A stretch of DNA of 64,000 bases from CAYSZB01 sp964435475 (GTDB lineage Bacteria; Chloroflexota; Anaerolineae; Anaerolineales; Anaerolineaceae). Location: positions 5,598 through 69,597 of the forward strand of contig CAYSZB010000007.1 in the NCBI GenBank assembly GCA_964435475.1, read 5' to 3'. This document shows, piece by piece, positions 23,801 to 31,511 of this stretch (its first letter is position 1; each line of letters begins with the position of its first letter). The position numbers and the translations under genes are program-made. The notes beneath the pieces were generated by a model, which was given only the letters and a program-made list of their open reading frames with translations, was not told the origin of the DNA and searched no databases.

Positions 23801-26245
23801 CTAAGGCTTGGCGATGCTGAAGGCGCGTTAAGCTCTGCTGATGCCTTCACTCAGAAAAATGGCCTTGATGATCGAATTGACATCTTGAAAACAGATATTT
23901 ATATCTTCTCCATGCAGTTTGAGAAAGCATTACAACAACTCTCACCCCTGCTAGAAAAAGCAAGATCAAATCTGGCTTTAATTTTTACCGGCGATGAATT
24001 AACTGAAAAAGGGAGATTTGACCTCCCCTACTCACTGGAGGGCATTTTACTTCGCCAGATAGAACTATTGATTATGACTGGTGATTTGAACCAGGCGCTT
24101 AAACTTTGCGAAGAATCCGTGCTCTCAGGGTTTGACTCTGTTTCTTTTCGTTATCACCACTTATTGCTCCTTTTCTGTATGATGAAGCATGATGAGTTTA
24201 TCAAAGTCTATACGAAACACCTCAATTCCTTCTCTGATATTTCCAGGGAATGTTATTCACAACTTCAGTGGATGCGTATGGAAATTGCTCTAAGTAATTT
24301 TGACATCTCCACAATCGCAGGTTATCTTCCCCATATCGAAGAGAATCACTTAGGCTCAATTGCAATTCAAAGCCTAAATACCCGGCTGAATTGCCTGGAT
24401 GTGGACAGCGAGTTGGCAGCATCAACTTTTTCAGAAGTCAAGAAAAAAGTAAATCACCAAAAACAGTCAATCGATCAAAATCCGTTCTCATTTATGGATC
24501 ACATGGTTGACCTTTGGGATCATTATTCATTTGCAAAAACTGCCTGGCATTTTAGGAAATTTGATTTGGCAAATGAATCTTTTAACCTGGCAGAATCTTT
24601 GATCAATACTAACCCGATTGTCAACTATGACCACGCGGATTTTCTTCTCTCACTGGTCCAACACAAGCGAATGAATGAGAGTTTAAAGGTTATTACTCAT
24701 TCACCTGCATTGGATGTGAATTCTGCAGATTTCTCAAGTTACCTCGATGGTCTGGTTGCCAATGTCTCAAAAATCATTGATCACCAGAAAGCTTTTGATC
24801 TGGTGGTAAAGCAAAAAGCTGTTAAAGAAAACGCTTGGCCACAAGATTTGTATATCACAGATCATATAAAGAACGCCAAAGATGTTCAAATCCTTCTCCC
24901 TTTATTGAAAGATCCAATCCATATTGAAAATATCATTGATAACTACTCAGATAATTTCGACATTCGGTTAATTGGTGCAGTATGTTTGTATCGTATGGAT
25001 CCTCAATTATGCACCAACCAATTACCTGAGCTTTTCAATTTGGACCCCACTTTTCCTCCTCTACATTTTCTCCAGGCAATGTGTAATGAAAAAGATGATT
25101 TTCTATCAACTCACTCATTGGAAACTGCAGTCCAGTGTTGGCCTGATGAGCCCGAGTGGCATGTCAGCCTTGCCGACAAGTATCTCCAAAACAAACAATT
25201 TCAACAGGCATCAGACCATTTGGAAAAAGCAATAGCGTTGATCCCTGACAATGCGGAATTTTGGCAAAAGTTGGGTAACTTAAAGACTTCTGAGAGGGAT
25301 TTTCAGGCAGCCAAATCGTACTTCTCACGTGCAATTGACTTGTTCCCGGATAATCCTGTAGCTTTGTGCTCTCTTGCCAAGATCAATAGAAATTTGGGCA
25401 TGTTTGACTGTGCAATTGAATGCATGGAAAAAGCCATTCAATTCGCTCCTGGAAGAATTGAATACCAAAATTACCTTGCGGATCTTTATTTTGAAAAAGG
25501 GGATTATCAAAAGTCCGAATTATTGAGCAAAAGTTTGATTTCAGGGAGCCAATCCGACACACGCAGCAAAATAAGTTACTTGAAATCCCTCTTAGCACAA
25601 GGCAAGCTAGAACAGTCCAATTCACTAATCCATCAATTCAAACGACAAGATCCTGAATCCATAGAACTCAGGATTGTTGAATCTCAGTTGGTAAAACAAA
25701 CATCTGGTTGTACTGAAGCGATCAAACAGATTTCAGAATTGGCAAATGAAAACCCTGAGAATACCGAAGTTTTATCGAGTTATGCAGGATTGTTACTTGA
25801 TTGTGAGTATCTTGAAGAATCTGAAAAGGTCATGCAACAGTGTTTGGCGGTTGATCCTGAATTGCCTGGGATTTACCTGTCTCTTGGCCGTTTGTATCGA
25901 AAACAAGGTAATTTAGACCTTGCTTTATCAACCTTTTCGAAAGCTATTGCCAAAGATCCGGGTTTGATCGATGCGCATATTGAGTTGGGAAAAACCTACC
26001 AGGATAGGAAAGAACATCAACAGGCCGTGAAAGTTTACGCGCAAGGTTTATTGATCTTTCCGGAGTCAGCAAAATTACATTACTTATCTGGCATGGCATT
26101 TAAAGAATGCAAAGACTACAAGAATGCAGAAATAATGTTGCGAAAAGCCGCCCAGATAGAACCTGGTGACGCACTGATCCGCCGCCAATTAGCAGGTGTA
26201 GTGGCACTTAACTTAGTCCACAACTTACAGGAGCCAAGAAAATAA
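20855..26245 (+). CDS. giant tetratricopeptide-repeat protein
   Basis: This ~1796-residue cytoplasmic protein has no signal peptide or membrane helix. The first ~200 residues are helical without clear repeats. From about residue 370 onward it is mostly tandem TPR units of 34 residues with the W/L-G-Y-A-F-A-P pattern, for example around 545-700 (ALIVLGNAYIASKQVNSAIEHMERATSLAPQ) and 1420-1790 (AEFWQKLGNLKTSERDFQAAKSYFSRAIDLFPD). ATG 20855 is chosen because AGAGG lies nine bases upstream; the ATG at 20846 directly abuts that site. Its stop overlaps the protease gene start by one base. It is probably a scaffold or regulator for that protease. Confidence 0.88.
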   Translation: MSETGILDRLLHAYDQESVRNIIKALRWDPLVWDTINSTVNLDEYLPFAGNEVRKWKPGLIAAFFLDPNHQLPDDLLNAKNDFPSEILLQANQCFDTFSNTGIILEDLKQVGLITLALIIDEHGENNWQSIVDKIFLKASTLSSQTFFTLWRSVFACLPSFTSEYRDLFTSLITNTPIKLVEQVIGLTIHGLLTQPNDSTGQLNEMQMTFGHLELEHQLSALRFLKQKNLESLYQRLAVSFLNAKSNLDQTSNSMVDVERSDKGKSGINFYRAIDHLEKAAELYHFAGMTIKSCEIRDLVINKQKEQISNLYLTQISDYLSFDTGQAQKAFEQAQIINSGLERLSERIDQVIRVKNSGESQEKIDYDWIIEGPEILEVNQNNQVKGTYEGFVKKKLFQLENDNITLAKKLVILSDISSYLQRQDRKDELLEIVEKLLNQYPNDPTLQTESIKFLTELGQWEKATRLAEFRKLLEPTNKENTVELVDLYEKTGNWVKAFDLQRNIVSSTDPPSHTQLIKYARISIEIGKPDIAISICKNLLEGNQLDGEALIVLGNAYIASKQVNSAIEHMERATSLAPQSPEGWIALANIWEKLDDYPHELDTLLKAKSAIPDNFSILKALGTAYFHNDLYTNAIPHLKEALFIKPEDIDCLKNLANSYFEAGYIEEAWNTISSVLAAEKMDIETSLIAGKIAYAKGDIPTAFKHLNLAYMINQTEKFLLPYGQLLIFISDANLDFENAKIRNEISELEQKTNLLLESNESFSIKLLNADLKLANGDHQAAYDLFLSLAGLPSSKSPANYQHLQFGIGKAALALQNYEVSLAALHEALLNNPKNYMIHQTLAKAFLKTGSLDESLECANSALQVAPENISNILWFADFMKEVEAPRHSVMTLKNAIIRFPSEKALYLSLAKNLVVLGEEDEARKVIDQLMSKSAPSPSDMQKAASILLEMQDNKAAVSILRDAAYTANPLSFQITYDLCFSLLRLGDAEGALSSADAFTQKNGLDDRIDILKTDIYIFSMQFEKALQQLSPLLEKARSNLALIFTGDELTEKGRFDLPYSLEGILLRQIELLIMTGDLNQALKLCEESVLSGFDSVSFRYHHLLLLFCMMKHDEFIKVYTKHLNSFSDISRECYSQLQWMRMEIALSNFDISTIAGYLPHIEENHLGSIAIQSLNTRLNCLDVDSELAASTFSEVKKKVNHQKQSIDQNPFSFMDHMVDLWDHYSFAKTAWHFRKFDLANESFNLAESLINTNPIVNYDHADFLLSLVQHKRMNESLKVITHSPALDVNSADFSSYLDGLVANVSKIIDHQKAFDLVVKQKAVKENAWPQDLYITDHIKNAKDVQILLPLLKDPIHIENIIDNYSDNFDIRLIGAVCLYRMDPQLCTNQLPELFNLDPTFPPLHFLQAMCNEKDDFLSTHSLETAVQCWPDEPEWHVSLADKYLQNKQFQQASDHLEKAIALIPDNAEFWQKLGNLKTSERDFQAAKSYFSRAIDLFPDNPVALCSLAKINRNLGMFDCAIECMEKAIQFAPGRIEYQNYLADLYFEKGDYQKSELLSKSLISGSQSDTRSKISYLKSLLAQGKLEQSNSLIHQFKRQDPESIELRIVESQLVKQTSGCTEAIKQISELANENPENTEVLSSYAGLLLDCEYLEESEKVMQQCLAVDPELPGIYLSLGRLYRKQGNLDLALSTFSKAIAKDPGLIDAHIELGKTYQDRKEHQQAVKVYAQGLLIFPESAKLHYLSGMAFKECKDYKNAEIMLRKAAQIEPGDALIRRQLAGVVALNLVHNLQEPRK

Positions 26246-28905
26246 TGAACACAGTCAATAAATCCTACCTTGATACGAATCAGATCATAAAACGGTCCGC
26301 GTTTATTCCTATGCTGAAGACCGCACTGGATGCCAGACAGGATCAATTTGCCCGGCAGGCATGTCTGAGTTGGTTGGCGAATTTTCCTGGCGACCTCTAT
26401 GTAAGTTTTCTATATGCCAGCTCACTTGTTAACCTAGGAGATTTGGAACTGGCGATAACCATATTGGATAAAATATCAAAGGTTGATCCTGAGTTTTATG
26501 AAGCAATTTCACTGCTTGATAGTTTGACTTCTGTTGACAGTCCAGTCAAAACCGCTATAGTATCCATCCTTCAATACCTGTCAAGAAAGACCAGTACTCC
26601 ACTTTACCCGGCTCCCTGGTTATCCGACCTGGAAAAAGCCAGGCAAGCATTCGAAAATAACATTCTTGAAGACGCAGAAAGATTTACTTTGGACGCCCTG
26701 ACTTACGACCCCCCCACACCACTGCCAAACATTTTACATCTCAAGATTGAAAAACAAAAATCAAACACCTCCCTCATAGATACTTTGGGAAACATATATT
26801 CCTTGAAGTGGCCAAATACAGTACAGATCAGACTTTTAACTGCTCTGAATCAATTGGATTTAGGTCAGGAAACAAACGCTGTTGATAACCTACATTGGTG
26901 TGCAGTTCACGATACAACAGGTCAGGTGGTGACTCGTATTTTGGGTGGCAACCATCGTTTCACGCCCCTATGGCCAAGTGATCTCGAAATATATCTTGAT
27001 GTCCCGGTTCCTTCTCAGGTCGCCGCTTCATTGGGGTGGAACAGGTTATCAAGTGGTTTTTCCACACCTGATGAATCTTTATTTGCAGCTGAACAACTTA
27101 ATAATGATCCTGTCGAAGCAATTGACCCAATTACAGCAGAAACCGGCAAAGGAACACCATTTAAAGGGATAGGTCAGCCAAATGATCATGAATTTGCCCT
27201 AGATTCCACAGTACCACTAACTCCAGAAAATCGCAAGAACGAGATCCAGGAGGAATTTGACAGGCTGGCTAAGAAAGTAAAGAAGAGCACTATTAGCAAT
27301 ACCGATACTAGATATCCAGCCTATGTGATCCTATCATCAAAAACTGCATTGGTCAGCAAATATGGAGAAAATACAACCCAGGTTTTAGGTCAGTTGTTTA
27401 ATGAGTTATCTACCAAGATAATAAACAGCGGTGGTTGGGATAGTATAGTTTTTTATCCTGATGATTCTGCAAGTTCATTAGCATTGGGAACTAATCCGAT
27501 AACGAATAACGATCCCTGGAAGATTAAGCTTGCACTCAGACAGCTTGATGAAAGTTTATCGAAAAAAGGTGAAATGATCGGTGCTGTATTAATTGTGGGT
27601 GGGGATGAAATTGTTCCTTTTCACAAATTACCCAATCCAACCGATGATTTTGATACTGCAGTGCCATCCGACAATCCATACGCAACCCTTGATGAGAATT
27701 ACTATGTTCCACAATGGCCTGTCGGAAGGATTCCTGATGAGAAGGGACCTGATGCTGGTTTTCTGATCGAGCAATTTCGAAGGTTGATCTCTGAGTACAG
27801 TGCAAAATCCAAGTCAAATGCCAGCTCGAAGGGTGGCATGATTTCCTGGTTCGCATCTTTTCTGGCAAGCATATTTGGGTCTGACCAGGTAAGAATTTCA
27901 ACCAATGAAAGTATAGGATACTCTGCAGAAGTCTGGCAAATGACCTCCGAAGCAGTATTTGACACAATAAGCGCAGCGAAAAAATTGATCACCTGTCCAC
28001 CAGTTACTTCCAAAAATTTGGATCTACATAGACGACCAGCACGAAAATTTGGATATTACAATCTCCATGGACTTCAGGATGGACCTGACTGGTATGGACA
28101 AAAGAATCCCCTACGCACCAATGATGAATTGGATTATCCGGTCGCAATTAGTCCTAATCAACTTGGTAGAGAAATTACATCCTCCGAGATTGTCTTTAGC
28201 GAAGCCTGTTATGGTGCTCATATCATCGATAAACAAGCCGATGACAGTATGGCGCTAAAGTTCCTATCCACTGGCACCAGGTGTATGCTTGGCTCTACAT
28301 GCATTGCTTATGGCTCTGTGGTGAGGCCACTTATCGCTGCCGATCTCCTTGCAAATGAATTTTGGCGACAAATACTGGGTGGTATTTCCACAGGTTATGC
28401 CTTGATGAGGGCAAAGATCAATTTAACCCAGATGATGATTAAGAAGCAAGGTTATCTGGACGGAGAAGACCAAAAAACCATCTTGTCTTTTGTTCTTTTT
28501 GGAGACCCACTGGCAAGTCTACACGGCATCAAGGGCATTGCCAAACCCCTGGTCAGGGCAAAGACCGTTCCTGATTTAAGATTGATAAATGATTCAAACG
28601 AAGAGGTTTCCTTTGAAGAAACCGGTTTACCGGATGAAATTCTCACCGAAGTGAAGGCAGTTGTTTCTAAGTACCTTCCTGGACTTCAAAATGGTGAGTT
28701 CTCATTCAATACCCAGAACTCGATCGGCAAATTCATCATGAGTACTAATGACAAGAATAAAGGCCAACCTAAACAAGGTGATCGACAGAATTACGTTGTT
28801 ACACTAAAGAAATCTATTTCCCAGGACAAGATCAATCACCAATCCTTTGCTAGAATGACATTAAATCGCAGGGGGAAAATAATTAAACTTGCAATGTCCC
28901 GATAA
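26245..28905 (+). CDS. TPR-like protein with C-terminal C25 (gingipain/caspase-fold) cysteine peptidase domain
   Basis: This 886-residue protein has an N-terminal helical TPR-like half (about 20-230). It also has a C-terminal peptidase C25-like domain (about 350-770). The domain shows VGGDEIVPFHKLPNP, then YVPQWPVGRIPDE, the 'Y-P-x-VGRIP' type signature. It also has a catalytic His608 in YYNLHG and Cys655 in IVFSEACYGA, the HG and SxACxxG dyad of clan CD. No signal peptide is seen, so unlike gingipains it should act in the cytoplasm. A C-terminal ~115-residue region follows the peptidase. The start overlaps the TPR gene stop (TAATG). Target and activation mechanism are unknown. Confidence 0.85.
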   Translation: MNTVNKSYLDTNQIIKRSAFIPMLKTALDARQDQFARQACLSWLANFPGDLYVSFLYASSLVNLGDLELAITILDKISKVDPEFYEAISLLDSLTSVDSPVKTAIVSILQYLSRKTSTPLYPAPWLSDLEKARQAFENNILEDAERFTLDALTYDPPTPLPNILHLKIEKQKSNTSLIDTLGNIYSLKWPNTVQIRLLTALNQLDLGQETNAVDNLHWCAVHDTTGQVVTRILGGNHRFTPLWPSDLEIYLDVPVPSQVAASLGWNRLSSGFSTPDESLFAAEQLNNDPVEAIDPITAETGKGTPFKGIGQPNDHEFALDSTVPLTPENRKNEIQEEFDRLAKKVKKSTISNTDTRYPAYVILSSKTALVSKYGENTTQVLGQLFNELSTKIINSGGWDSIVFYPDDSASSLALGTNPITNNDPWKIKLALRQLDESLSKKGEMIGAVLIVGGDEIVPFHKLPNPTDDFDTAVPSDNPYATLDENYYVPQWPVGRIPDEKGPDAGFLIEQFRRLISEYSAKSKSNASSKGGMISWFASFLASIFGSDQVRISTNESIGYSAEVWQMTSEAVFDTISAAKKLITCPPVTSKNLDLHRRPARKFGYYNLHGLQDGPDWYGQKNPLRTNDELDYPVAISPNQLGREITSSEIVFSEACYGAHIIDKQADDSMALKFLSTGTRCMLGSTCIAYGSVVRPLIAADLLANEFWRQILGGISTGYALMRAKINLTQMMIKKQGYLDGEDQKTILSFVLFGDPLASLHGIKGIAKPLVRAKTVPDLRLINDSNEEVSFEETGLPDEILTEVKAVVSKYLPGLQNGEFSFNTQNSIGKFIMSTNDKNKGQPKQGDRQNYVVTLKKSISQDKINHQSFARMTLNRRGKIIKLAMSR

Positions 28906-28927
28906 TTTAAAAAAAATTCCATGTTTT

Positions 28928-28962
28928 GAGGGTTAGTCAGTCAACTGACTAACCCTCTTTTT
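28928..28962 (+). terminator. intrinsic terminator after the protease gene
   Basis: A perfect 13-bp stem has arms GAGGGTTAGTCAG and CTGACTAACCCTC, a TCAA tetraloop and a T5 tail, 22 bp after the stop codon. It closes the sigma-54 island. Confidence 0.95.
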
Positions 28963-28991
28963 AGATATTAATTGGCTGTGGTAAAATACTT

Positions 28992-29020
28992 TTGGTTAAA
29001 AGGAATGGTCAAAGTATTAT
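28992..29020 (+). promoter_or_regulatory. sigma-70-type promoter for the AOR/Hdr operon
   Basis: TTGGTT (28992-28997), a 17-bp spacer and TATTAT (29015-29020) lie 81 bp upstream of the AOR start, leaving a leader of about 75 nt. No known riboswitch fold was recognised in that leader. Confidence 0.5.
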
Positions 29021-29101
29021 CAGGCTTTGATTGCCCTTGGAATTATGTGAATAGCATCGAATAATGGCACCAAATTTCCTTAACATCAAAGGAGAGTGAC
29101 A

Positions 29102-30988
29102 ATGTATGGATATAGTGGCAGGATCCTGCATATAGACTTGACCCAAAAGAAACATTGGATTGAAGAAAAGCCGGATGAATGGTTCAAACTTTGGATCGGT
29201 GGAGTCTCAATGGCAACCAGGCTTTGCTGGGAAAATATTAAACCTGGTTGTGACCCTTATTCACCCGATAATCCGATTTGTTTCGCCAATGGCATATTTA
29301 CAGGCACGCCAGTACCTGTAGGTGGTAAGTATGGTTTGGCATCCAAGTCCCCACTGACTGGTTGGATTGGGGATAGTCTGTCTGGTAGTTGGTTATCCAT
29401 TGCTATGAAAAGAGCTCGTTGGGATGGCATCGTAATCCATGGCAGTTCAGCAAAATGGATAGACCTCTTTATTGATGATGACCGCGTGGAGTTTCTAGAT
29501 GCTACATATTTGCTGGGTAAAGGCACGTATGAAACAGAAGAAGCCATCCGCGAGAAATTTGGCGATGATCAGGTACGCTCCGCGACAATTGGACCATCTG
29601 GCGAGAATTTGGTTCGTTTTGCCAATGTGACCAACGATGGCCGGCAGGCTGGTCGAACAGGGCATGGCGCTGTTTGGGGTTCAAAGAAGCTTAAAGCTGT
29701 TTCCATCCGCGGTACATCCGGTATTAAAGTTGCTGACCCAGACACCCTGATGCAAATGTCATTTGACATAACAGCTGCAGCCCAGGGGGATTCCACAAAA
29801 AAATACCGTGTCTATGGCACCTCAACGAATATGTTAAACATGAACAAACTTGGCTTATTACCCACCCGTAATTACCAGGAAGGCACTTTCGAATTTGCCG
29901 AACTGGTAAGTGGTGAATACCTGGACGAACACTATAAAGTAAAAGTAATTGCCTGTACCCAGTGTCCTATTGCATGCGAGCAGATGTCAATGGTTAAGAA
30001 AGGACCTTTTGCAGGCTCAATGACAGGAATTGAGTATGAAAGTCTTCAGGCTGTCAGTTCCAATCTCGGTATCGGTGACATGACTGCTTGTATCAAGCTA
30101 GTAGACCTGGCAGATGCTTCAGGCATGGACTCCATGAGTATGGGAGTCACAATTTCTTATGCCATGGAATCCTTTGAAAAAGGTGTATTGAAAAAGGAAG
30201 ACTTTGCTTGCAAAAAGCACCCGGAAGGGATCGAATTGAACTTTGGTAATGGTGAAGGTGCGGTAACTGTTGCTGAGATGATCAGGGACCGGGAAGGTAT
30301 CGGTGCTTTGTTGTCCGAGGGAACCAGAATAGCCAGTAAAACGATCGATGCAGAGCGTGGTACTGAATCGTGGAAATGGGCGATGAACATTAAGGGTTTG
30401 GAATGCCCTGGCTATGATGTAAGAGGATTGAAAACATTCTCAGTTGGCATGGCAGTTGGTACACGAGGCGGGTGTCATAACAGGTCAGCAGCTTATGATC
30501 CTGATATCACTGGCGAAGTCAACCGGTTTACAGTCGATGAGACACGTGGCAGGGTTGCGGCAGCATCTGAAGAGTATGCTGCAGTATATGACACTTTACC
30601 AATGTGCAAATTCATTCGCCGTTGTTTCACTGGAAAAGCCGACCGATCTGGAGCTTGGCCTTCAATCGCAAAATTGATCAATGCAACCACCGGGTGGAAT
30701 TTTGATTATGACGATGTTGATCTCATCGGTGTTCGCGCTCACACCATCAAGAAAGCCTTCAATATCCGAGAAGGTTGGAAAGAATCTGATGATGACCTGC
30801 CCTGGCGTTGGAAGAACGAGCCCATGACCAAGGGAGCATCTGCTGGTGTGGTCGTTTCCGACCAAGAACTTGAGTACCTGAAGCGACTTTACTACGAGGC
30901 AAAAGGTTGGACGTGTGATGGAATGATCCCCAAACAACATCTTATTGACCTTGGCATGCCTGATGTTGCAGAGCAAATTGGAGTCTGA
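29102..30988 (+). CDS. aor: tungsten-containing aldehyde:ferredoxin oxidoreductase family protein
   Basis: This 628-residue AOR-family enzyme binds a bis-pyranopterin W (or Mo) cofactor and one [4Fe-4S] cluster. The cluster ligands are C285, C288 and C292 (CTQCPIAC) and C502. The start GYSGRILHIDLT, the GPSGENLVRFANV segment and GIEYESLQAVSSNLG are typical, and RGGCHNR keeps the active-site His. ATG 29102 has GGAGAG upstream; the GTG at 29096 lies inside that site. The genes behind it (ferredoxin, HdrA, HdrC, MvhD) resemble the BamB-BamC-BamE-BamF order of class II benzoyl-CoA reductase as well as AOR-linked bifurcating sets, so the substrate could be an aldehyde, a carboxylate or an acyl-CoA. 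Confidence 0.92.
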   Translation: MYGYSGRILHIDLTQKKHWIEEKPDEWFKLWIGGVSMATRLCWENIKPGCDPYSPDNPICFANGIFTGTPVPVGGKYGLASKSPLTGWIGDSLSGSWLSIAMKRARWDGIVIHGSSAKWIDLFIDDDRVEFLDATYLLGKGTYETEEAIREKFGDDQVRSATIGPSGENLVRFANVTNDGRQAGRTGHGAVWGSKKLKAVSIRGTSGIKVADPDTLMQMSFDITAAAQGDSTKKYRVYGTSTNMLNMNKLGLLPTRNYQEGTFEFAELVSGEYLDEHYKVKVIACTQCPIACEQMSMVKKGPFAGSMTGIEYESLQAVSSNLGIGDMTACIKLVDLADASGMDSMSMGVTISYAMESFEKGVLKKEDFACKKHPEGIELNFGNGEGAVTVAEMIRDREGIGALLSEGTRIASKTIDAERGTESWKWAMNIKGLECPGYDVRGLKTFSVGMAVGTRGGCHNRSAAYDPDITGEVNRFTVDETRGRVAAASEEYAAVYDTLPMCKFIRRCFTGKADRSGAWPSIAKLINATTGWNFDYDDVDLIGVRAHTIKKAFNIREGWKESDDDLPWRWKNEPMTKGASAGVVVSDQELEYLKRLYYEAKGWTCDGMIPKQHLIDLGMPDVAEQIGV

Positions 30989-30998
30989 GGAGAATTAA

Positions 30999-31511
30999 AT
31001 GGTAGCATCCACATCAAAATTCAAGTATGTTGTTTGTGACCCTGCATTATGTATAGGTTGTCAGATTTGTGAATATGTTTGCTCATTTAACAAAACAAAT
31101 GAATACAATTCCTATCGGAGCAGGATTCGTACCGTCAGGGTGGATGAGGTTCTGATAACAGCGATTGCCTGTCGAACCTGTGAGAATGCCCCCTGTGTAA
31201 TCGCTTGTCCGAGAGATGCACTGACACAGGATCCGGAAACAGGCACCATCCGCATAGACGGTGTAAAATGTGATGGCTGCGCCTGGTGTCTTGAAGCCTG
31301 TGACTTTGGTGCAATTTCGATAAATCCAATGACCAAACTGGCTGAAATTTGCGACCAATGTGAGACGATCGAGGAAGGCCCTCAATGTGTTAAATGGTGC
31401 CCGAAAAATGCCCTTGAATACACCACACCCGATCAAAGGGCTCAACAGACCCGCCATCAGATTGTAAAAGATAGCATCCAATTCCCTGAAAAAGCCAAGG
31501 ATCCCAGATGA
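30999..31511 (+). CDS. AOR-associated polyferredoxin electron-transfer subunit
   Basis: This 170-residue protein is of the HycB/CooF/BamC type, with four [4Fe-4S] binding motifs: CIGCQICEYVC near the N-terminus, CRTCENAPCVIACP, CDGCAWCLEAC and CDQCET...CVKWCP. Such proteins wire a W/Mo catalytic subunit to a partner. It starts 10 bp after the AOR gene with GAGGAG upstream, and its stop overlaps the HdrA start by 4 bp. It probably passes electrons between AOR and HdrA. Confidence 0.9.
   Translation: MVASTSKFKYVVCDPALCIGCQICEYVCSFNKTNEYNSYRSRIRTVRVDEVLITAIACRTCENAPCVIACPRDALTQDPETGTIRIDGVKCDGCAWCLEACDFGAISINPMTKLAEICDQCETIEEGPQCVKWCPKNALEYTTPDQRAQQTRHQIVKDSIQFPEKAKDPR

Noticed and set aside
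27536..28013. Long open frames on the minus strand inside the C25 peptidase gene
   Set aside because: They lie wholly inside a gene with clear domain signatures and show no protein family features.
29065..29080. Sigma-54-like site TGGCAC upstream of the AOR gene
   Set aside because: The -12 half reads TTCC instead of TTGC, so the essential GC is missing; a sigma-70-type promoter fits better.
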